From positions 1 through 64,000 of the forward strand of contig CAIVGN010000191.1 in assembly GCA_903905455.1 (NCBI GenBank): DNA of 64,000 nucleotides, written 5' to 3'. Source of the DNA: an uncultured Archangium sp. GTDB lineage: Bacteria > Myxococcota > Myxococcia > Myxococcales > Myxococcaceae. Both the position numbers and the translations under genes were made by a program. Shown here piece by piece: positions 47,146 to 57,800 of this stretch. Under the pieces are notes generated by a model. It was not told the DNA's origin and did not search any database. It saw only the letters and a program-made list of their open reading frames with translations. Numbering within the stretch: position 1 is the stretch's first letter; each line of letters starts with the position of its first letter.

Positions 47146-48576
47146 TCACATCGAAATGGTGTGGAGCCGCAGCGAATTGATGCGGCCGGCCTGCCCCACG
47201 GGGGCGCCGAAGACGATCACCACGCGGTCACCGCGCTTGGCGAGGCCCCGGGCGAGCAGCTCTTCCTCGACGCGGGTGACCATCTCCTCGGTCTCCTGCA
47301 CCGGCTCGAGCACGCGCGGCATCACGCCCCACAGCAGCGCGAGGCGACGGCGCACTTCCTGGTTGGGCGAGAAGGCGATGATCGGCACCGACGGGCGGTA
47401 GCGCGAGAGCAGCCGCGCGGTGGTGCCGGTCAGGGTGAAGGCGACGATCAACGCGGCCCCGGACTCGCGGGCGGCGCGGCAGGCCACGCCGCAGGTCACG
47501 TCGGGGAAGTCGGCGGGCGACTTGGTGGGCTCGCCGGTGCCCACGCGAGGGAACGATTGGCGCATGGCCGACTCGGCGGCCTCCACGATGCGGCTCATCA
47601 TCTCGACCGACTCGATGGGGTAGCGACCCGAGGCCGACTCGCCCGAGAGCATCACCGCGTCGGTGTTGTCGAAGATGGCGTTGGCGACGTCGCTCGCCTC
47701 GGCGCGCGTGGGGCGCGGGTGCTCGATCATCGAGTTGAGCATCTGCGTGGCGACGATCACCGGCATGCCGCGCAGGTTGGCCCGGCGGATGATGTCCTTC
47801 TGGATGGCGGGCACTTCCTCGGGGGGGATCTCCACGCCGAGATCGCCGCGGGCCACCATCACGCCGTCGGTCTTGTCGAGGATCGCGTCGAGCCGCGCGA
47901 TGGCCTCGGGCTTCTCGAGCTTGGCGATGATCGGCACCACCCGGCCGAACTCCTCCATCGCCTGGCGGCACTGGTCGATGTCTTCGGGGGTGCGCACGAA
48001 CGAGAGCGCCACCATGTCGATGCCGTTCTTGAGCCCGAAGATCAGGTCTTCGCGGTCCTTGGGCGTCAGCGCGTCGGCGCGCAGGGTCACGCCGGGCAGG
48101 TTGATGCCCTTGTTGTTCTTCAGCGTGCCGCCGTGGATGATCTCCGTGCGGATCAGGCTCTTCTTGTCGGTCGCCAGCACGCGCAGCTCGAGCAGGCCGT
48201 CATCCACGAGGATGCGATCGCCCACGTTCACGTCTTCGGCGAGGTGCGGGTAGGTGGTGGACACCAGCGTCTGCGTGCCCAGCGCCGACTCGTCGGTGGT
48301 GATCGACAGCTCCTGGCCCTCGACCAGCTCGATGGCGCCCTTCTCGAGCTTGCCGGTGCGGATCTTCGGGCCCTGGAGATCGCCCAGGACGCCCACGGCC
48401 TTGCGCACCTTGAGCTGCGCCGCGCGCAACCGCTCGATGGTCAGCAGGTGGTCGGCATGCGTGCCGTGGCTGAAGTTCAGCCGGGCGACGTCCATGCCTG
48501 CGTTGATCAACTTTTCCAACATCTCCTGCGAGTTGGTGGCGGGGCCCAGCGTGCAAACGATCTTCGCGCGTCTCAT
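47146..48576 (-). CDS. pyk: Pyruvate kinase
   Basis: 476 residues from ATG 48576 (MRRAKIVCTLGPA); a GTG two codons upstream is possible. It catalyses phosphoenolpyruvate plus ADP to pyruvate plus ATP. Seen: 'TLGPAT', 'ARLNFSHG', 'DLQGPKIRTG', 'IIAKLEKPEAIARLD' with the catalytic Lys, 'DGVMVARGDLGVEIP', 'VATQMLNSMIEHPRPTRAEASDVANA', and a C-terminal allosteric domain. Single-domain-set bacterial length. It is convergent with the HD-GYP gene (10-bp gap); a GCCCCGC/GCGGGGC hairpin overlaps the HD-GYP stop. Confidence 0.97.
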   Translation of the reverse strand: MRRAKIVCTLGPATNSQEMLEKLINAGMDVARLNFSHGTHADHLLTIERLRAAQLKVRKAVGVLGDLQGPKIRTGKLEKGAIELVEGQELSITTDESALGTQTLVSTTYPHLAEDVNVGDRILVDDGLLELRVLATDKKSLIRTEIIHGGTLKNNKGINLPGVTLRADALTPKDREDLIFGLKNGIDMVALSFVRTPEDIDQCRQAMEEFGRVVPIIAKLEKPEAIARLDAILDKTDGVMVARGDLGVEIPPEEVPAIQKDIIRRANLRGMPVIVATQMLNSMIEHPRPTRAEASDVANAIFDNTDAVMLSGESASGRYPIESVEMMSRIVEAAESAMRQSFPRVGTGEPTKSPADFPDVTCGVACRAARESGAALIVAFTLTGTTARLLSRYRPSVPIIAFSPNQEVRRRLALLWGVMPRVLEPVQETEEMVTRVEEELLARGLAKRGDRVVIVFGAPVGQAGRINSLRLHTISM

Positions 48577-48598
48577 GGGCACGGTTATAGGGACGGAG

Positions 48599-49210
48599 GT
48601 GTTGCTCTTCCAGAAACGCTTTCACGCCGGCATCGTCGATGGCGCAGTGCGTTTGACATTTCGTCTCTGGGACAAGCCGCACGTGAAGGCCGCGGGGCGC
48701 TACCGGGTGCACCCCATCGGCGTGGTGGAGGTGGACGGTGTCGAGCAGGTGACGCTCGCCTCGCTCACCGAGGCCGACGCGCAGGCCGGCGGCTTCGCCT
48801 CGCGGGACGAGCTGCTCTCGTACCTCGCCCCGGTGGCCAAGGCACCGCTCACCGCGAAGACCCGGGTGTTCCGCGTCGCCTTTCATCACGGGGGCGACGG
48901 CGACCGGGTGCCGCTGGCCCTGGAGGCCGCGCTGACCCCGGCCGACGTGGCCGACATCGAGCTGCGGCTGGCGCGCCTCGACGCGAAGGGGCCGTGGACC
49001 AGGCGCGTGCTGCAGCTCATCGGCAAGCACCCACGGGTCGCGGCCTCGCAGCTCGCGGCGAAGCTCGGCCTCGCGGAGACCGAGCCCTTCAAGATCGACG
49101 TGCGCAAGCTCAAGAAGCTGGGCCTGACCCAGAGCTTCGAGGTCGGCTACGAGCTGAGCCCGCGCGGCGAGCGCTTCCTCGCGTTGTCCCGCGGCCGAGC
49201 GAAGCGCTGA
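48599..49210 (+). CDS. ASCH-like domain protein with winged-helix-like C-terminus
   Basis: 203 residues if started at GTG 48599; ATG 48575 (overlapping the pyk start codon) and TTG 48602 are alternatives, so the exact start is uncertain. Residues 1-60 ('LLFQKRFHAGIVDGAVRLTFRLWDKPHVKAAGRYRVHPIG') have the ASCH/PUA-like pattern associated with RNA binding or translation control. Residues ~130-200 ('VLQLIGKHPRVAASQLAAKLGLAETEPFKIDVRKLKKLGL') look like a winged helix. It may be an RNA- or DNA-binding regulator; function unproven. Divergent from pyk. Confidence 0.8.
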   Translation: MLLFQKRFHAGIVDGAVRLTFRLWDKPHVKAAGRYRVHPIGVVEVDGVEQVTLASLTEADAQAGGFASRDELLSYLAPVAKAPLTAKTRVFRVAFHHGGDGDRVPLALEAALTPADVADIELRLARLDAKGPWTRRVLQLIGKHPRVAASQLAAKLGLAETEPFKIDVRKLKKLGLTQSFEVGYELSPRGERFLALSRGRAKR

Positions 49211-49213
49211 GGC

Positions 49214-50077
49214 TCAGCGGCGCAGCAGTTCCTGGAGGTGCTGTCGCTCCCAGGCCATGGCCGCGTCGTACTTCGGGAAGCTGCGCTCGCGCTCGCGGAA
49301 CGCGCGGGGGTGGTGCACGTGGCGCCCCGTGTCGCGCGCGCTGGGGAAGAGCTGGTGGAGCATCTCGTGGAAGACGATGAACTCCACGAAGAAGCGCGGC
49401 ACGTCAGGGCGATCGAGCGCCGGGTGAAGCCGGATCTCCCGCGCCTTGTGATCGTAGACCCCGAGGCGGATCGACTTGCGGCGGCGCTTGCCGGTCTGGC
49501 GGCCCCAGCCGATGCGCGCCTCCACCTTGCCCTCGAAGTGCGCGACGTTGATCTCCTCGAGCAGCACCTGGAGATCGAAACACTCGCCCCGTGACTCGAG
49601 GGCCGTCGGCTTGCGGGGGAAGGCGCGAATGAGCACCTGCTGGTGCGCGATGTAGTCGTCGAGCGCTGCGCCCGCGGCCGGCTTGCCTTGCCCCGCGTAC
49701 TCGGCGATCGAGCGGATCACCTCGGGGGGCGCGTCGAGGAACATGTGGTGCGCGCGGATCTTCAGCAGCGGCGGTTGTCGCCGGAAGCTGATCATCGTCG
49801 AGCGGTTGTCATGCACCGTCAGCAGCACCTTGAACTCGGACCCCAGGATGGCGGCGATCTGCGTGGCCAGCGCCCGCGCCCGGGCAAGCGTCTGCTGGCG
49901 CGTCGGCAGGGGGGGCACGGCCACGTGCGGGACGCGCGGCGCCGGCGCGGGCACAGGCTCCGGCACCAGCGGCTGGACAGGCACCAGGACCGGCACCGGC
50001 ACCGGCCTCGGGGGCTGCGCCACGGGCGAGACCGCGCGGGCCTTGCCGAACAGATCGAGCTGGCGGGGAGCGAGCAT
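49214..50077 (-). CDS. SprT-like zinc metalloprotein
   Basis: 287 residues from ATG 50077; TTG 50101 and GTG 50080 are possible alternatives, and no strong ribosome site decides. A Pro/Val-rich N-terminus (16-60) precedes the SprT-like domain with zinc motif 'HEMLH' at 237-241 and a third His likely in 'HHPRAF' about 15 residues later. It has the mini-gluzincin layout of SprT/Spartan-type proteins, which include proteases acting on DNA-protein crosslinks, but members are often uncharacterised. Ends 3 bp from the convergent ASCH-like gene. Confidence 0.82.
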   Translation of the reverse strand: MLAPRQLDLFGKARAVSPVAQPPRPVPVPVLVPVQPLVPEPVPAPAPRVPHVAVPPLPTRQQTLARARALATQIAAILGSEFKVLLTVHDNRSTMISFRRQPPLLKIRAHHMFLDAPPEVIRSIAEYAGQGKPAAGAALDDYIAHQQVLIRAFPRKPTALESRGECFDLQVLLEEINVAHFEGKVEARIGWGRQTGKRRRKSIRLGVYDHKAREIRLHPALDRPDVPRFFVEFIVFHEMLHQLFPSARDTGRHVHHPRAFRERERSFPKYDAAMAWERQHLQELLRR

Positions 50078-50115
50078 CACCGGGAGGATCGTTGTAGCCA
50101 AAGACGGGAGCGGTG

Positions 50116-50156
50116 AAAACGACAGGCGCCCGGCCCCTGTGAGGGAGACCGGGCGC
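50116..50156 (-). terminator. Likely terminator of the metalloprotease operon (minus strand)
   Basis: An 8-bp stem (GCGCCCGG 50126-50133 with CCGGGCGC 50149-50156) and an inner CCCT/AGGG stem. Four U residues follow a few bases later on the minus strand. The short, slightly displaced U run makes it weaker than the other terminators, but it is correctly placed 25 bases past the operon's last stop. Confidence 0.55.
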
Positions 50157-50180
50157 TTGGGGTGATTCAGGTACGGAGCG

Positions 50181-53100
50181 TCAGTTCGAGCGGCCGAAGA
50201 TGGCGTACAGCCCGCGCATCATCTCGAGCGTGCGGGTGGCGTCACGAACCTCGACCTCCCACTGCGCCGCGGTCTTGCCGTCGACCGGCTGGTTGGCGGC
50301 CACGGCGGCCTCCCACTTCACGCGGAGCCCAGCGGCGCGCTCGACCATCGCCGCACCGGCCGGCGGGTTGACCAGGCCGGTCTTCTTCATGGCGGCGTAG
50401 ACGTAGCCGCCACCGAAGGGGTCGTTGAAGGTGACGACCGAGAAGCCGGCCGCGGGGGTCAGGTTGTCCGACGAACCCAGGCGGAACACCTGGTTGAAGT
50501 TCGCGAACTCCATGTTCCCGTTGGTCGTGAAGTACGCCATCGACAGGAACTGCGCGTAGAAGCGCGCCGTCCACGTCGAGATGGGGGCGACCTTCGACAT
50601 CACCATCGGCTGGCCGCTGCCATCCACGGGGATCGCCGGGGCCAGGGGGTAGATGAAGCCCGGCACGAAGTCCTGCGCGCGGATGAACGAGGGCTGCTGG
50701 ATCACCGCCGTGCCGTCGGACTGCTTGCCCAGCTGGGGCGCGTAGTACGAGGAGTTCTGGGTCCAGTAGTTGTTGAACAGCGGCGCCATCTCGAGATTGA
50801 ACGTCGTGTAGTACGGCAGCGAGTAGCGCAGTGCATCGGAGCCGCGGTCCACGCCGAGGAAGTTCGTCTCGCTCGTCGCGAGCGCGATGAGCGAGGCGTA
50901 GACGTCCCAGAAGTGACCGGCCTCGTTGACCCGGTTGAAGTTGTCGTAACCGAAGGTGTCGTAGACCGTGAACATGCTGCGGCCGGGGCCGCGGGGCACG
51001 TACACGATGTCGGAGTAGGCGCCGTTCTGGGGCTTGGCGAGCTCGGTCTTGAGCGACGCTTCGGCCGCGGTCTCGAGGCGACGGTTCTGCGGGTCACCCG
51101 TAGGCACGTACTCCCACGAGCCGTCGGTCTTCTTGCCGTGGTAGCCGGCGGAGGGCACGGCGAGCTGCTGCATCAGCAGGTTCGTCGAGTCGATCACCGC
51201 CATCGTCCAGTAGTTCTGCCAGATGGGGTCGCCGAGGCCGTAGAACTTGTCCATCTCCTCGGGGGTCAGCTGGTAGTACTTCGCCAGGTAGAAGATGTTG
51301 AACAGCCACTGCTGGTAGACATTGGGGATGTTGCCCAGGTAGCGGCCGAACTTGCGCGAGGCGACGGCCGACGGAGAGAAGGTCAGCCGGTCACGGCGGA
51401 AGTTCTCGAAGACGTAGGCCTGGTTGAAGCGCTCCATCCACTTCGTGGTCATCTCGAAGACGTCGGCGCCCTGGTCGTTGCGGTTGCACAGCAGGTTCGC
51501 GCCGACTTCGTAGTCGGAGCAGAACATGTAGGGCACCTCGACGGGGATGGTGTGCCCGCCGGCCGAGAAGCGGTCAATGGTGGTGTTCACCTCGTCGACG
51601 AGCAGCAGGCGGTTGTGCGTCAGCTCGGCGGGGTTGGTGAACTCGACGGCCACGAAGTGCTTGCCCGCGGTGAGCTCGGTCTTGAACTCGAAGGTGCCGG
51701 TGAAGGGCGAGGTGGTGGGCGAGCCGAAGGTCAGCGCGCTGACCTGGGTGCCGTCGAGGCTCACGGTGAGCGTCGCGCGGCTGGTGTCGCCCGAAGGCAG
51801 CGACTCGCTGAGCTTGACCTGGATCTTGTAAAGGCCCTTGCTGAACGGCTCGATGGCGAAGCGCACCGCCCCGCGATCACGCAGCGCGAAGGACGAGCCC
51901 TCGACCTGGTTGCAGAGCACGAGGCCGCACTTGATCTCGGAAGCCGACGAGAAGAACTGGGGGCCCGTGAGGTTCTGCGAGTGCGCGTTGGTGATGATCT
52001 CGCTCGCGCGCTCGTAGTCGTTCTGCCGCAGGCTGGTCTCGGACAGGGTGTAGGTCTTCAGCGAGCGCTCGATGGCCTTGTAGTGCCCGTCGAGCTCGCT
52101 CCACCGGCGGAACGAGCGGTTCTTCATGCGGGTGATGCCCTGGTCGAGCATGCCCTCGAAGGAGGCCTGCTCGTCCGCGAAGTGAAAGGGCAACGTCGTG
52201 TAGTGGTACTTGTCGGTGTAGAAATTCGAGGCCGGCGTGTAGTGCTCGACCTGCGCCAGTGGGATCTCCACGTGGGCGCCGCGGGCGGTGAAGACCTTCG
52301 CCTGGTTGTCGAGGGGCACCGTGATGTTCGGGGCCTTGTTGGGGTCGCGCATCTCGTTGAAGACCTCGACCCAGCCGGGCTCGAAGCCGCCCGCGTAGGC
52401 AAAGAGGATCGCCGCGTCGTCGTACTTGCCGGTGCCGCGGTTCTGCGAGTTGACGCGCGCGCCGTAGTCCATGATCGACGAGTACTCGAGCTCGTACATC
52501 GACTCGTCGATCTGCTTCTGGTTGAGCTTGGCCGCGTCGACCAGGTTGGCCGGCGTCACGGGCAACACCCGCTTGCCGCCGACCTGCACGCCGATGGTGT
52601 CCTTGCGCAGGTCCCAATACCCGTCGTGGTAGTTGAGCGCGTCGGCCGAGGCGATGAAGTTGTGCATCAGGCCGAGGGTGTGGCCGATCTCGTGCTCGGT
52701 GACCGAGCGGTACGCCTCGCGGCGCAGCGAGTCGTAGACCTGGGCCTTGGCGAGGGTGAGGGCCTCTGCGTCGCTCTTGCCCTGGCCCTTGTAGCCGGCG
52801 ACCAGGTCGCGCTGCATCTTGACCTTGCGCTTGGCGAGGCCGACGTAGTCCTCGTCATCGTAGGAGAACTCGTAGAAGCAGCCGACGTTGGAGTCGGGCG
52901 TGTTGCGGATCTTGGCGATGGCATCTTCGACGGGGTCGATGCCCAGCAGCATGTTGCGCGCCACCTGGCGGTAGAACGCCGAGTCGGTCTGCAGCTTGGC
53001 CTGGAAGCCCTTGTTGGTGGTCAGCGACTGCACCGCGATGCGCACCTCGGGCAGGTTGACCAGCTCCTCTTCGAGCGCGGGGTTGTTCTTGACCAGGCGC

Positions 53101-54812
53101 TCGACGACCGCGCGGCGGTTCTCGTGGGCCAGGGGCAGCGTGCCGTTCTGCTTCCACTGCTCGGCGAGGGTCTTGAGCTTGCCGTCGAGGTTGGCGAAGG
53201 AGCTCATGGGGCGCGTGGGCTCCGAGACGAGGCCCTGCTGCGAGTTCCACGGGCCGTTCGCCGGGCGGCGGGGGTCGGTGGGGTTCAGGTTGGCGAAGAC
53301 GTAGTCCTTGATGTCCTTGCCGGTGACGAGCTCGCTGAGCGAGAGCTCGCCGCTGACGACGTCGATCACCTGCTGCGAGCTGCCCGCCCAGGTGTCGAGG
53401 CCGGGACCGTAGATGTTGGCCGCGGCGTGCACGACCATGCCCGTCTCGGGGTCGACCGACGACGGCCCGAGGCCGAGGAGGCCGCCGGCGTTCTGGTCCA
53501 CGTAGGGAACGATGTTGTACCGGAGGTCGCCGATGCGGGCGTAGGTGCCGGGCGCGCCGCACGCTTCGGGCGAGCCTTCACGAACGGGCGACTCGCACAG
53601 GTAGAACATGTGGTCGACCTGGCTGACCTCGAGGCCGCGCGGCACGGCCACGGCGCGGCGGTAGGCGCGGTCCCACGAGGCTTCGATGGTCTGCTCGGGG
53701 TCGAGGCCGTGCTGCACCGCGAGGTGCCGCGAGCCGACGCCCTCGATGTGCGCCGGGGTGTTGGCCGTCATGTAATAGACGATGGGGCGCAGGCCGCGCT
53801 TGTCGACGGGAATGGTGCCACCGGCGTCGTCGTGCGCGCGCTGCCAGATGTTGTGGCGCATCGCGAAGAACTGCTGGCCCGTGTACGTGTAGCCGTAGTC
53901 GAGCGAGTAGCTGTACGACTCCTGGCGGAAGAAGCCGAACTTCTTCATCAGGCGGTTGTTGTAGACGAGGGGCTCGTAGTCGTTCGAGACCGACTCATCG
54001 ACCCGCAGCACCGAGGTGCGGATGCGCACGTCGACGCTCTCGCAGTCGACGGTGGGGTTGAAGAGGCACAGCGGCAGGTTGCCGTAGCCCTCGTAGTAGA
54101 TGCTCGGCGGGTTGACGATCAGCTGCGTCGTCCAGTCGAAGTACGTGAGCTTGTCGCTGGCGTCGCGCGAGAAGGTCATCGACTGGTCCTGCGGCTGCTG
54201 GTCCTGGTCGGTGATGTAGCGCGTGAGCAGGCCCAGGCCGCCGACGCACGCGAGGTTGGGGTTGACGATGCGCTGCGCGGCGCAATCAGACTCGGAGTTC
54301 TCGATCTGGTTCGCGTGCCAGTTCACCCGCATGAACTCGCGCTCGTACCAGGGGCGATCCTGCGAATCTTCGACCAGCACGTTGCTCTGCTCGCCGGTCG
54401 ACGCGTTGTACTGGCGCTGGCGATCGAAGTGGCTCTGGATGCGGTACGCGAAGACCGGGTTGCCCTTGTAGGGGCGGCCGTCCTGGAAGACGACCTTGCC
54501 GAGCCTCGACTTCTCGCGGTCGACCATGGGGTCGGCGCCGGGGATCACCTCGTAGGCGCGGTAGGCGACGAGGAGATCCTCCTGCACCTCCCAGCGGATC
54601 TTCTCCATCTTGCCGCCGTAGCCGATGGTGGCGACGCCGTTGGGCGTCTTCGGCGCGTCGACGATGGACTCCTTGATGTACCAGGTGCCCTGGAGCAGGT
54701 CGGACTTCTTGATGTAGTTGGGCTGGGTGCGGTCGATCAGCTCGGGCTGACCGCACGCCGCCGCGAAGATCGCGGTGGCGGCGAAGACGATGCTGCGGAA
54801 CAGGCGGTTCAT
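50181..54812 (-). CDS. Giant zinc-metalloprotease lipoprotein A
   Basis: 1543 residues from ATG 54812, best spaced from AGGGA; ATG 54818 is possible. The signal peptide has an A-A-A-C20 lipobox (MNRLFRSIVFAATAIFAAAC). The metzincin-like zinc motif HExxHxxGxxH is 'HEIGHTLGLMH' starting at residue 707, followed by 'EYSSIMDY', a Met-turn-like segment. This combination resembles the DUF4953/PF16313 zinc-dependent metalloproteases, but the chain is nearly twice as long. Residues ~955-1090 form a beta-sandwich/CBM-like insert absent from its neighbour. It is the last gene of a three-gene operon with its paralogue and a barrel protein; predicted surface or periplasmic protease. Confidence 0.9.
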   Translation of the reverse strand: MNRLFRSIVFAATAIFAAACGQPELIDRTQPNYIKKSDLLQGTWYIKESIVDAPKTPNGVATIGYGGKMEKIRWEVQEDLLVAYRAYEVIPGADPMVDREKSRLGKVVFQDGRPYKGNPVFAYRIQSHFDRQRQYNASTGEQSNVLVEDSQDRPWYEREFMRVNWHANQIENSESDCAAQRIVNPNLACVGGLGLLTRYITDQDQQPQDQSMTFSRDASDKLTYFDWTTQLIVNPPSIYYEGYGNLPLCLFNPTVDCESVDVRIRTSVLRVDESVSNDYEPLVYNNRLMKKFGFFRQESYSYSLDYGYTYTGQQFFAMRHNIWQRAHDDAGGTIPVDKRGLRPIVYYMTANTPAHIEGVGSRHLAVQHGLDPEQTIEASWDRAYRRAVAVPRGLEVSQVDHMFYLCESPVREGSPEACGAPGTYARIGDLRYNIVPYVDQNAGGLLGLGPSSVDPETGMVVHAAANIYGPGLDTWAGSSQQVIDVVSGELSLSELVTGKDIKDYVFANLNPTDPRRPANGPWNSQQGLVSEPTRPMSSFANLDGKLKTLAEQWKQNGTLPLAHENRRAVVERLVKNNPALEEELVNLPEVRIAVQSLTTNKGFQAKLQTDSAFYRQVARNMLLGIDPVEDAIAKIRNTPDSNVGCFYEFSYDDEDYVGLAKRKVKMQRDLVAGYKGQGKSDAEALTLAKAQVYDSLRREAYRSVTEHEIGHTLGLMHNFIASADALNYHDGYWDLRKDTIGVQVGGKRVLPVTPANLVDAAKLNQKQIDESMYELEYSSIMDYGARVNSQNRGTGKYDDAAILFAYAGGFEPGWVEVFNEMRDPNKAPNITVPLDNQAKVFTARGAHVEIPLAQVEHYTPASNFYTDKYHYTTLPFHFADEQASFEGMLDQGITRMKNRSFRRWSELDGHYKAIERSLKTYTLSETSLRQNDYERASEIITNAHSQNLTGPQFFSSASEIKCGLVLCNQVEGSSFALRDRGAVRFAIEPFSKGLYKIQVKLSESLPSGDTSRATLTVSLDGTQVSALTFGSPTTSPFTGTFEFKTELTAGKHFVAVEFTNPAELTHNRLLLVDEVNTTIDRFSAGGHTIPVEVPYMFCSDYEVGANLLCNRNDQGADVFEMTTKWMERFNQAYVFENFRRDRLTFSPSAVASRKFGRYLGNIPNVYQQWLFNIFYLAKYYQLTPEEMDKFYGLGDPIWQNYWTMAVIDSTNLLMQQLAVPSAGYHGKKTDGSWEYVPTGDPQNRRLETAAEASLKTELAKPQNGAYSDIVYVPRGPGRSMFTVYDTFGYDNFNRVNEAGHFWDVYASLIALATSETNFLGVDRGSDALRYSLPYYTTFNLEMAPLFNNYWTQNSSYYAPQLGKQSDGTAVIQQPSFIRAQDFVPGFIYPLAPAIPVDGSGQPMVMSKVAPISTWTARFYAQFLSMAYFTTNGNMEFANFNQVFRLGSSDNLTPAAGFSVVTFNDPFGGGYVYAAMKKTGLVNPPAGAAMVERAAGLRVKWEAAVAANQPVDGKTAAQWEVEVRDATRTLEMMRGLYAIFGRSN

Positions 54813-54844
54813 GTTCATTCCCTGAAGAGTGTGGATGGCCATGT

Positions 54845-57800
54845 TCAGAACGCCTTCCCGAAGGCCTGGTACATGCCGCGCTGCGTGTCGAGGTCGCGGA
54901 TGGCGTCCTGGAAGACCTCCGTCCAGTACTTGCGACGGTCTTCGAGGATCGCCGGGTTGTTCCCCTGGTCGGCCGGCAGGCAGGTGTAGCCGAGGAAGAA
55001 GATGTAGTCGGGCAACGGGCAGGTGGTCGGGTCGAGGACCAGCTGGCGGTACTGGTTGGCGATGTCGATCATGCGCACCGCGCCCGTGCTGTTGGGGGCG
55101 GCGCCGTCCTTCTCGATGGCCACGTAGCGGTGGCCGGTGACTACGTCAGGCACCTCGACCGTGTGGTAGCCCGGCGCGACCTGGAAGGCCTCGCCGCTGC
55201 CCAGCTTGAAGATCTGGTTGGCCTTCGAGTAGTCGAGATCGTTGTTCACCCGGAAGTACGCCATGCCCAGGAACAGGCCGTAGATGCGGCTGGTGTACGT
55301 GAGCTGAATGTTGGCCGGCGCGGGGTTCTGCGCGGTCTTCCAGCAGTCGTCCTTGAACGGGGTCTGGCCGACGGAGCAGTTGCGGCGCTCGCGGGGGTAG
55401 TTGAAGCCCGCGAAGAAGTCGGTGCCGCGCACGTAGGTGCGCCACTCGATGTTCGCGGCGTCCTGCACCTCGTCGCCGGAGTTGACCGACTTGTAACCCG
55501 TGGGGCGGATCTTCTCTTCGTCGTTGGCCCACAGCGAGCTGAAGGTGCTCTGGAACTCGTCGCGGAACACCAGGTAGTACGGGATCGCGTAGCGGTCGCT
55601 GTCGGCCGTGACGTCGACGCCCTGGATCTCGATGTCGGGGATCACGGCCGCGAACATCGCGCCGATCTGATCGTTGTAGTGCCCGGCCTCGAGCATGCGG
55701 TCCCAGAAGCCGAAGCCCGACTTGTAGTCGAAGCGGCTGTACATGCGGCGCCCCAGGCCACGGGGAATGGTCATGAAGTCGGTCGCCTGGTAGCGGCTGC
55801 GGTACAGGTCCTCGAGGCGCTGGCGGCCGGCGGGGTTCAGGTAGTCGAAGTCGTCACCCTGGCTGATGAGGTCCCAGCGGGGCCCGCCACGCAGGTTGCG
55901 CAGCATGAACAGGCCGTCCGGGGGCACCGACATCACGTTGAGGTGCTGGTTGACGCCGTCGAGCACGGCCATCGTCCAGTAGTCCTGCATCAACGGGTCG
56001 AGCTTGTAGCGGCTGACCTGCTCCTGGCCGCGCGAGCTGGTCTTGTAGAACTCGTAGACCCAGTGCTTGTACGAGTTCGACACGAAGAAGAACGTGCCGA
56101 AGGTGCGGTTGAACGCGGCGTTGCCGCTGAAGAACGCGCGGTCACGGCGGAAGTGGCTGTCGAAGTAGTAGTTCCAGTAGTCCTCGAGCTTGGTGCGGAC
56201 GATCTCGTAGTAGTCCGGGCCGCGGTCGAAGCGGTTGCACGAGAGCACCGGGCCGTCGGCCGAGTCGTCGCTGCAGAACATGTACGGCACGCGGAGCAGC
56301 GGGCTGCCGATGACGCCGGCGGCGCGGTCGGGGTCGTCGATGAGGGTCGGGTCGGCGAGCATCGCGGTGCGCACGCGGGCCTCGTCGGCCACCACGGCGG
56401 TCCACTTCTCGAGGTGGCGATCACGCAGCTTGCTGATGCCGTCGTTGATGATCGCGTTGATCTCGTTGCCCTCGCCGAAGTGCAGGGGCACCGTCGAGTA
56501 GTGGAAGCGCTCGGTGTAGTTGCGCACGTTGGGGTTGGTGTGCGTGACGTTGACCATGGGCAGGTCGGCGCCGGCGCCCGAGATGGTGAGGTTGGCGTTG
56601 TCTGAACCGGGCACGACCTTGGAGGTCTTGCGCGCGCCGTTGAACACCTCGACGTAGCCGGGCTGGGTGTCACCCGAGTAGGCGAAGATGAGGGCGGCCT
56701 CGTCGTAGCGACCGATGCCGGCCCAGTCGCCGTAGATCTTCCCCGAGTAGTCCATGATCGACGAGTACTCGTGGTTGTGCATGCCGGTGGTGAGCTGGTC
56801 GGCGGTGCCGTCGGTCACCTTCTTCATGTCGGCCGGGGTGCGGGCCACCTTGGCGACGCCGTTCTGCTGGATGGTGAGGGTCTCCTTGCGCAGGTCCCAG
56901 TACTTGTCGCCGTAGTTGATCGAGTCGTACGAGCCCTGGAAGTTGTGGCGCAGGTTGAGGGTGTGCCCGGTCTCGTGGAGCGCGGTGGCGAGCCACACCT
57001 GCTGGCGCAGCTGGCGGGAGATCTCGTCGTCGGCGATGCCGCGGGCTTCGTCGGTGGTGCAGCCGCTGACGTTGGCGCAGCGCGCGTTGCCGCCGTCGAC
57101 GAGCTCCTTCACGCGGTTGTTGCGGTAGAGGATCTTCTCGTTGGCCACGCCGACCAGGGTGCGGTCGTAGAAGTCGAAGGTCGTGATGCTGTGCTTGCCC
57201 AGGTACTCGAGGCGGGCCTTCTCCCAGTTCTGGGACAGCTTGATGTTGGTGAGCACCGAGCGCGAGGCGTCGCGGAGGAAGTTCGGGTCACGCGCGGCGG
57301 CGCCGCGGGCCACGGCGGGGAGCAGGTTCACGAGGTCGGCCTGCACGTCGGGGTTGTCGAGCAGGGCGGCCTCGAGCTCCGGGTGCTTGGCCAGCTCGTC
57401 GGCGGCCTTCTTCATCTGGTCGCCGCGCGAGGCGATGGTGGCCTTGTCTGCCTTGAGGGTGGCCATGAGGTTGGCCATGCGCATCGAGGGGCGATCCCAG
57501 GCGCCGACGGACTCGGCGTTGCGGGTCGGCTCGCCCTGGAGCTCGGACTGCAGCACGCCCTGCTTCTGGAGCTTGGCGATGTTGTAGACCGGGTTCTGCG
57601 CGATGTAGTCGTGCGCCTGCTGGCCGGAGATGTAGCCGTCGAGCGTCTGCTCCTTGTTCAGCAGGAGGATCCAGTTGAGCACCGAGCGGCCGTAGAGATC
57701 GACGCCCCAGGTATAGGTGTTCGACATGGCCGAGATGATCTGCCCGGTCTCGGGGTCGGCCGAGCTGGGGCCGTAGCCGAGCAGGCCGTTGGCCACAGGC

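Noticed and set aside
50913-54989. 1358-residue plus-strand open frame
   Set aside because: Antisense to metalloprotease A, Val/Leu/Asp/Gly-rich and without any motif; the minus strand has the lipobox and zinc site.
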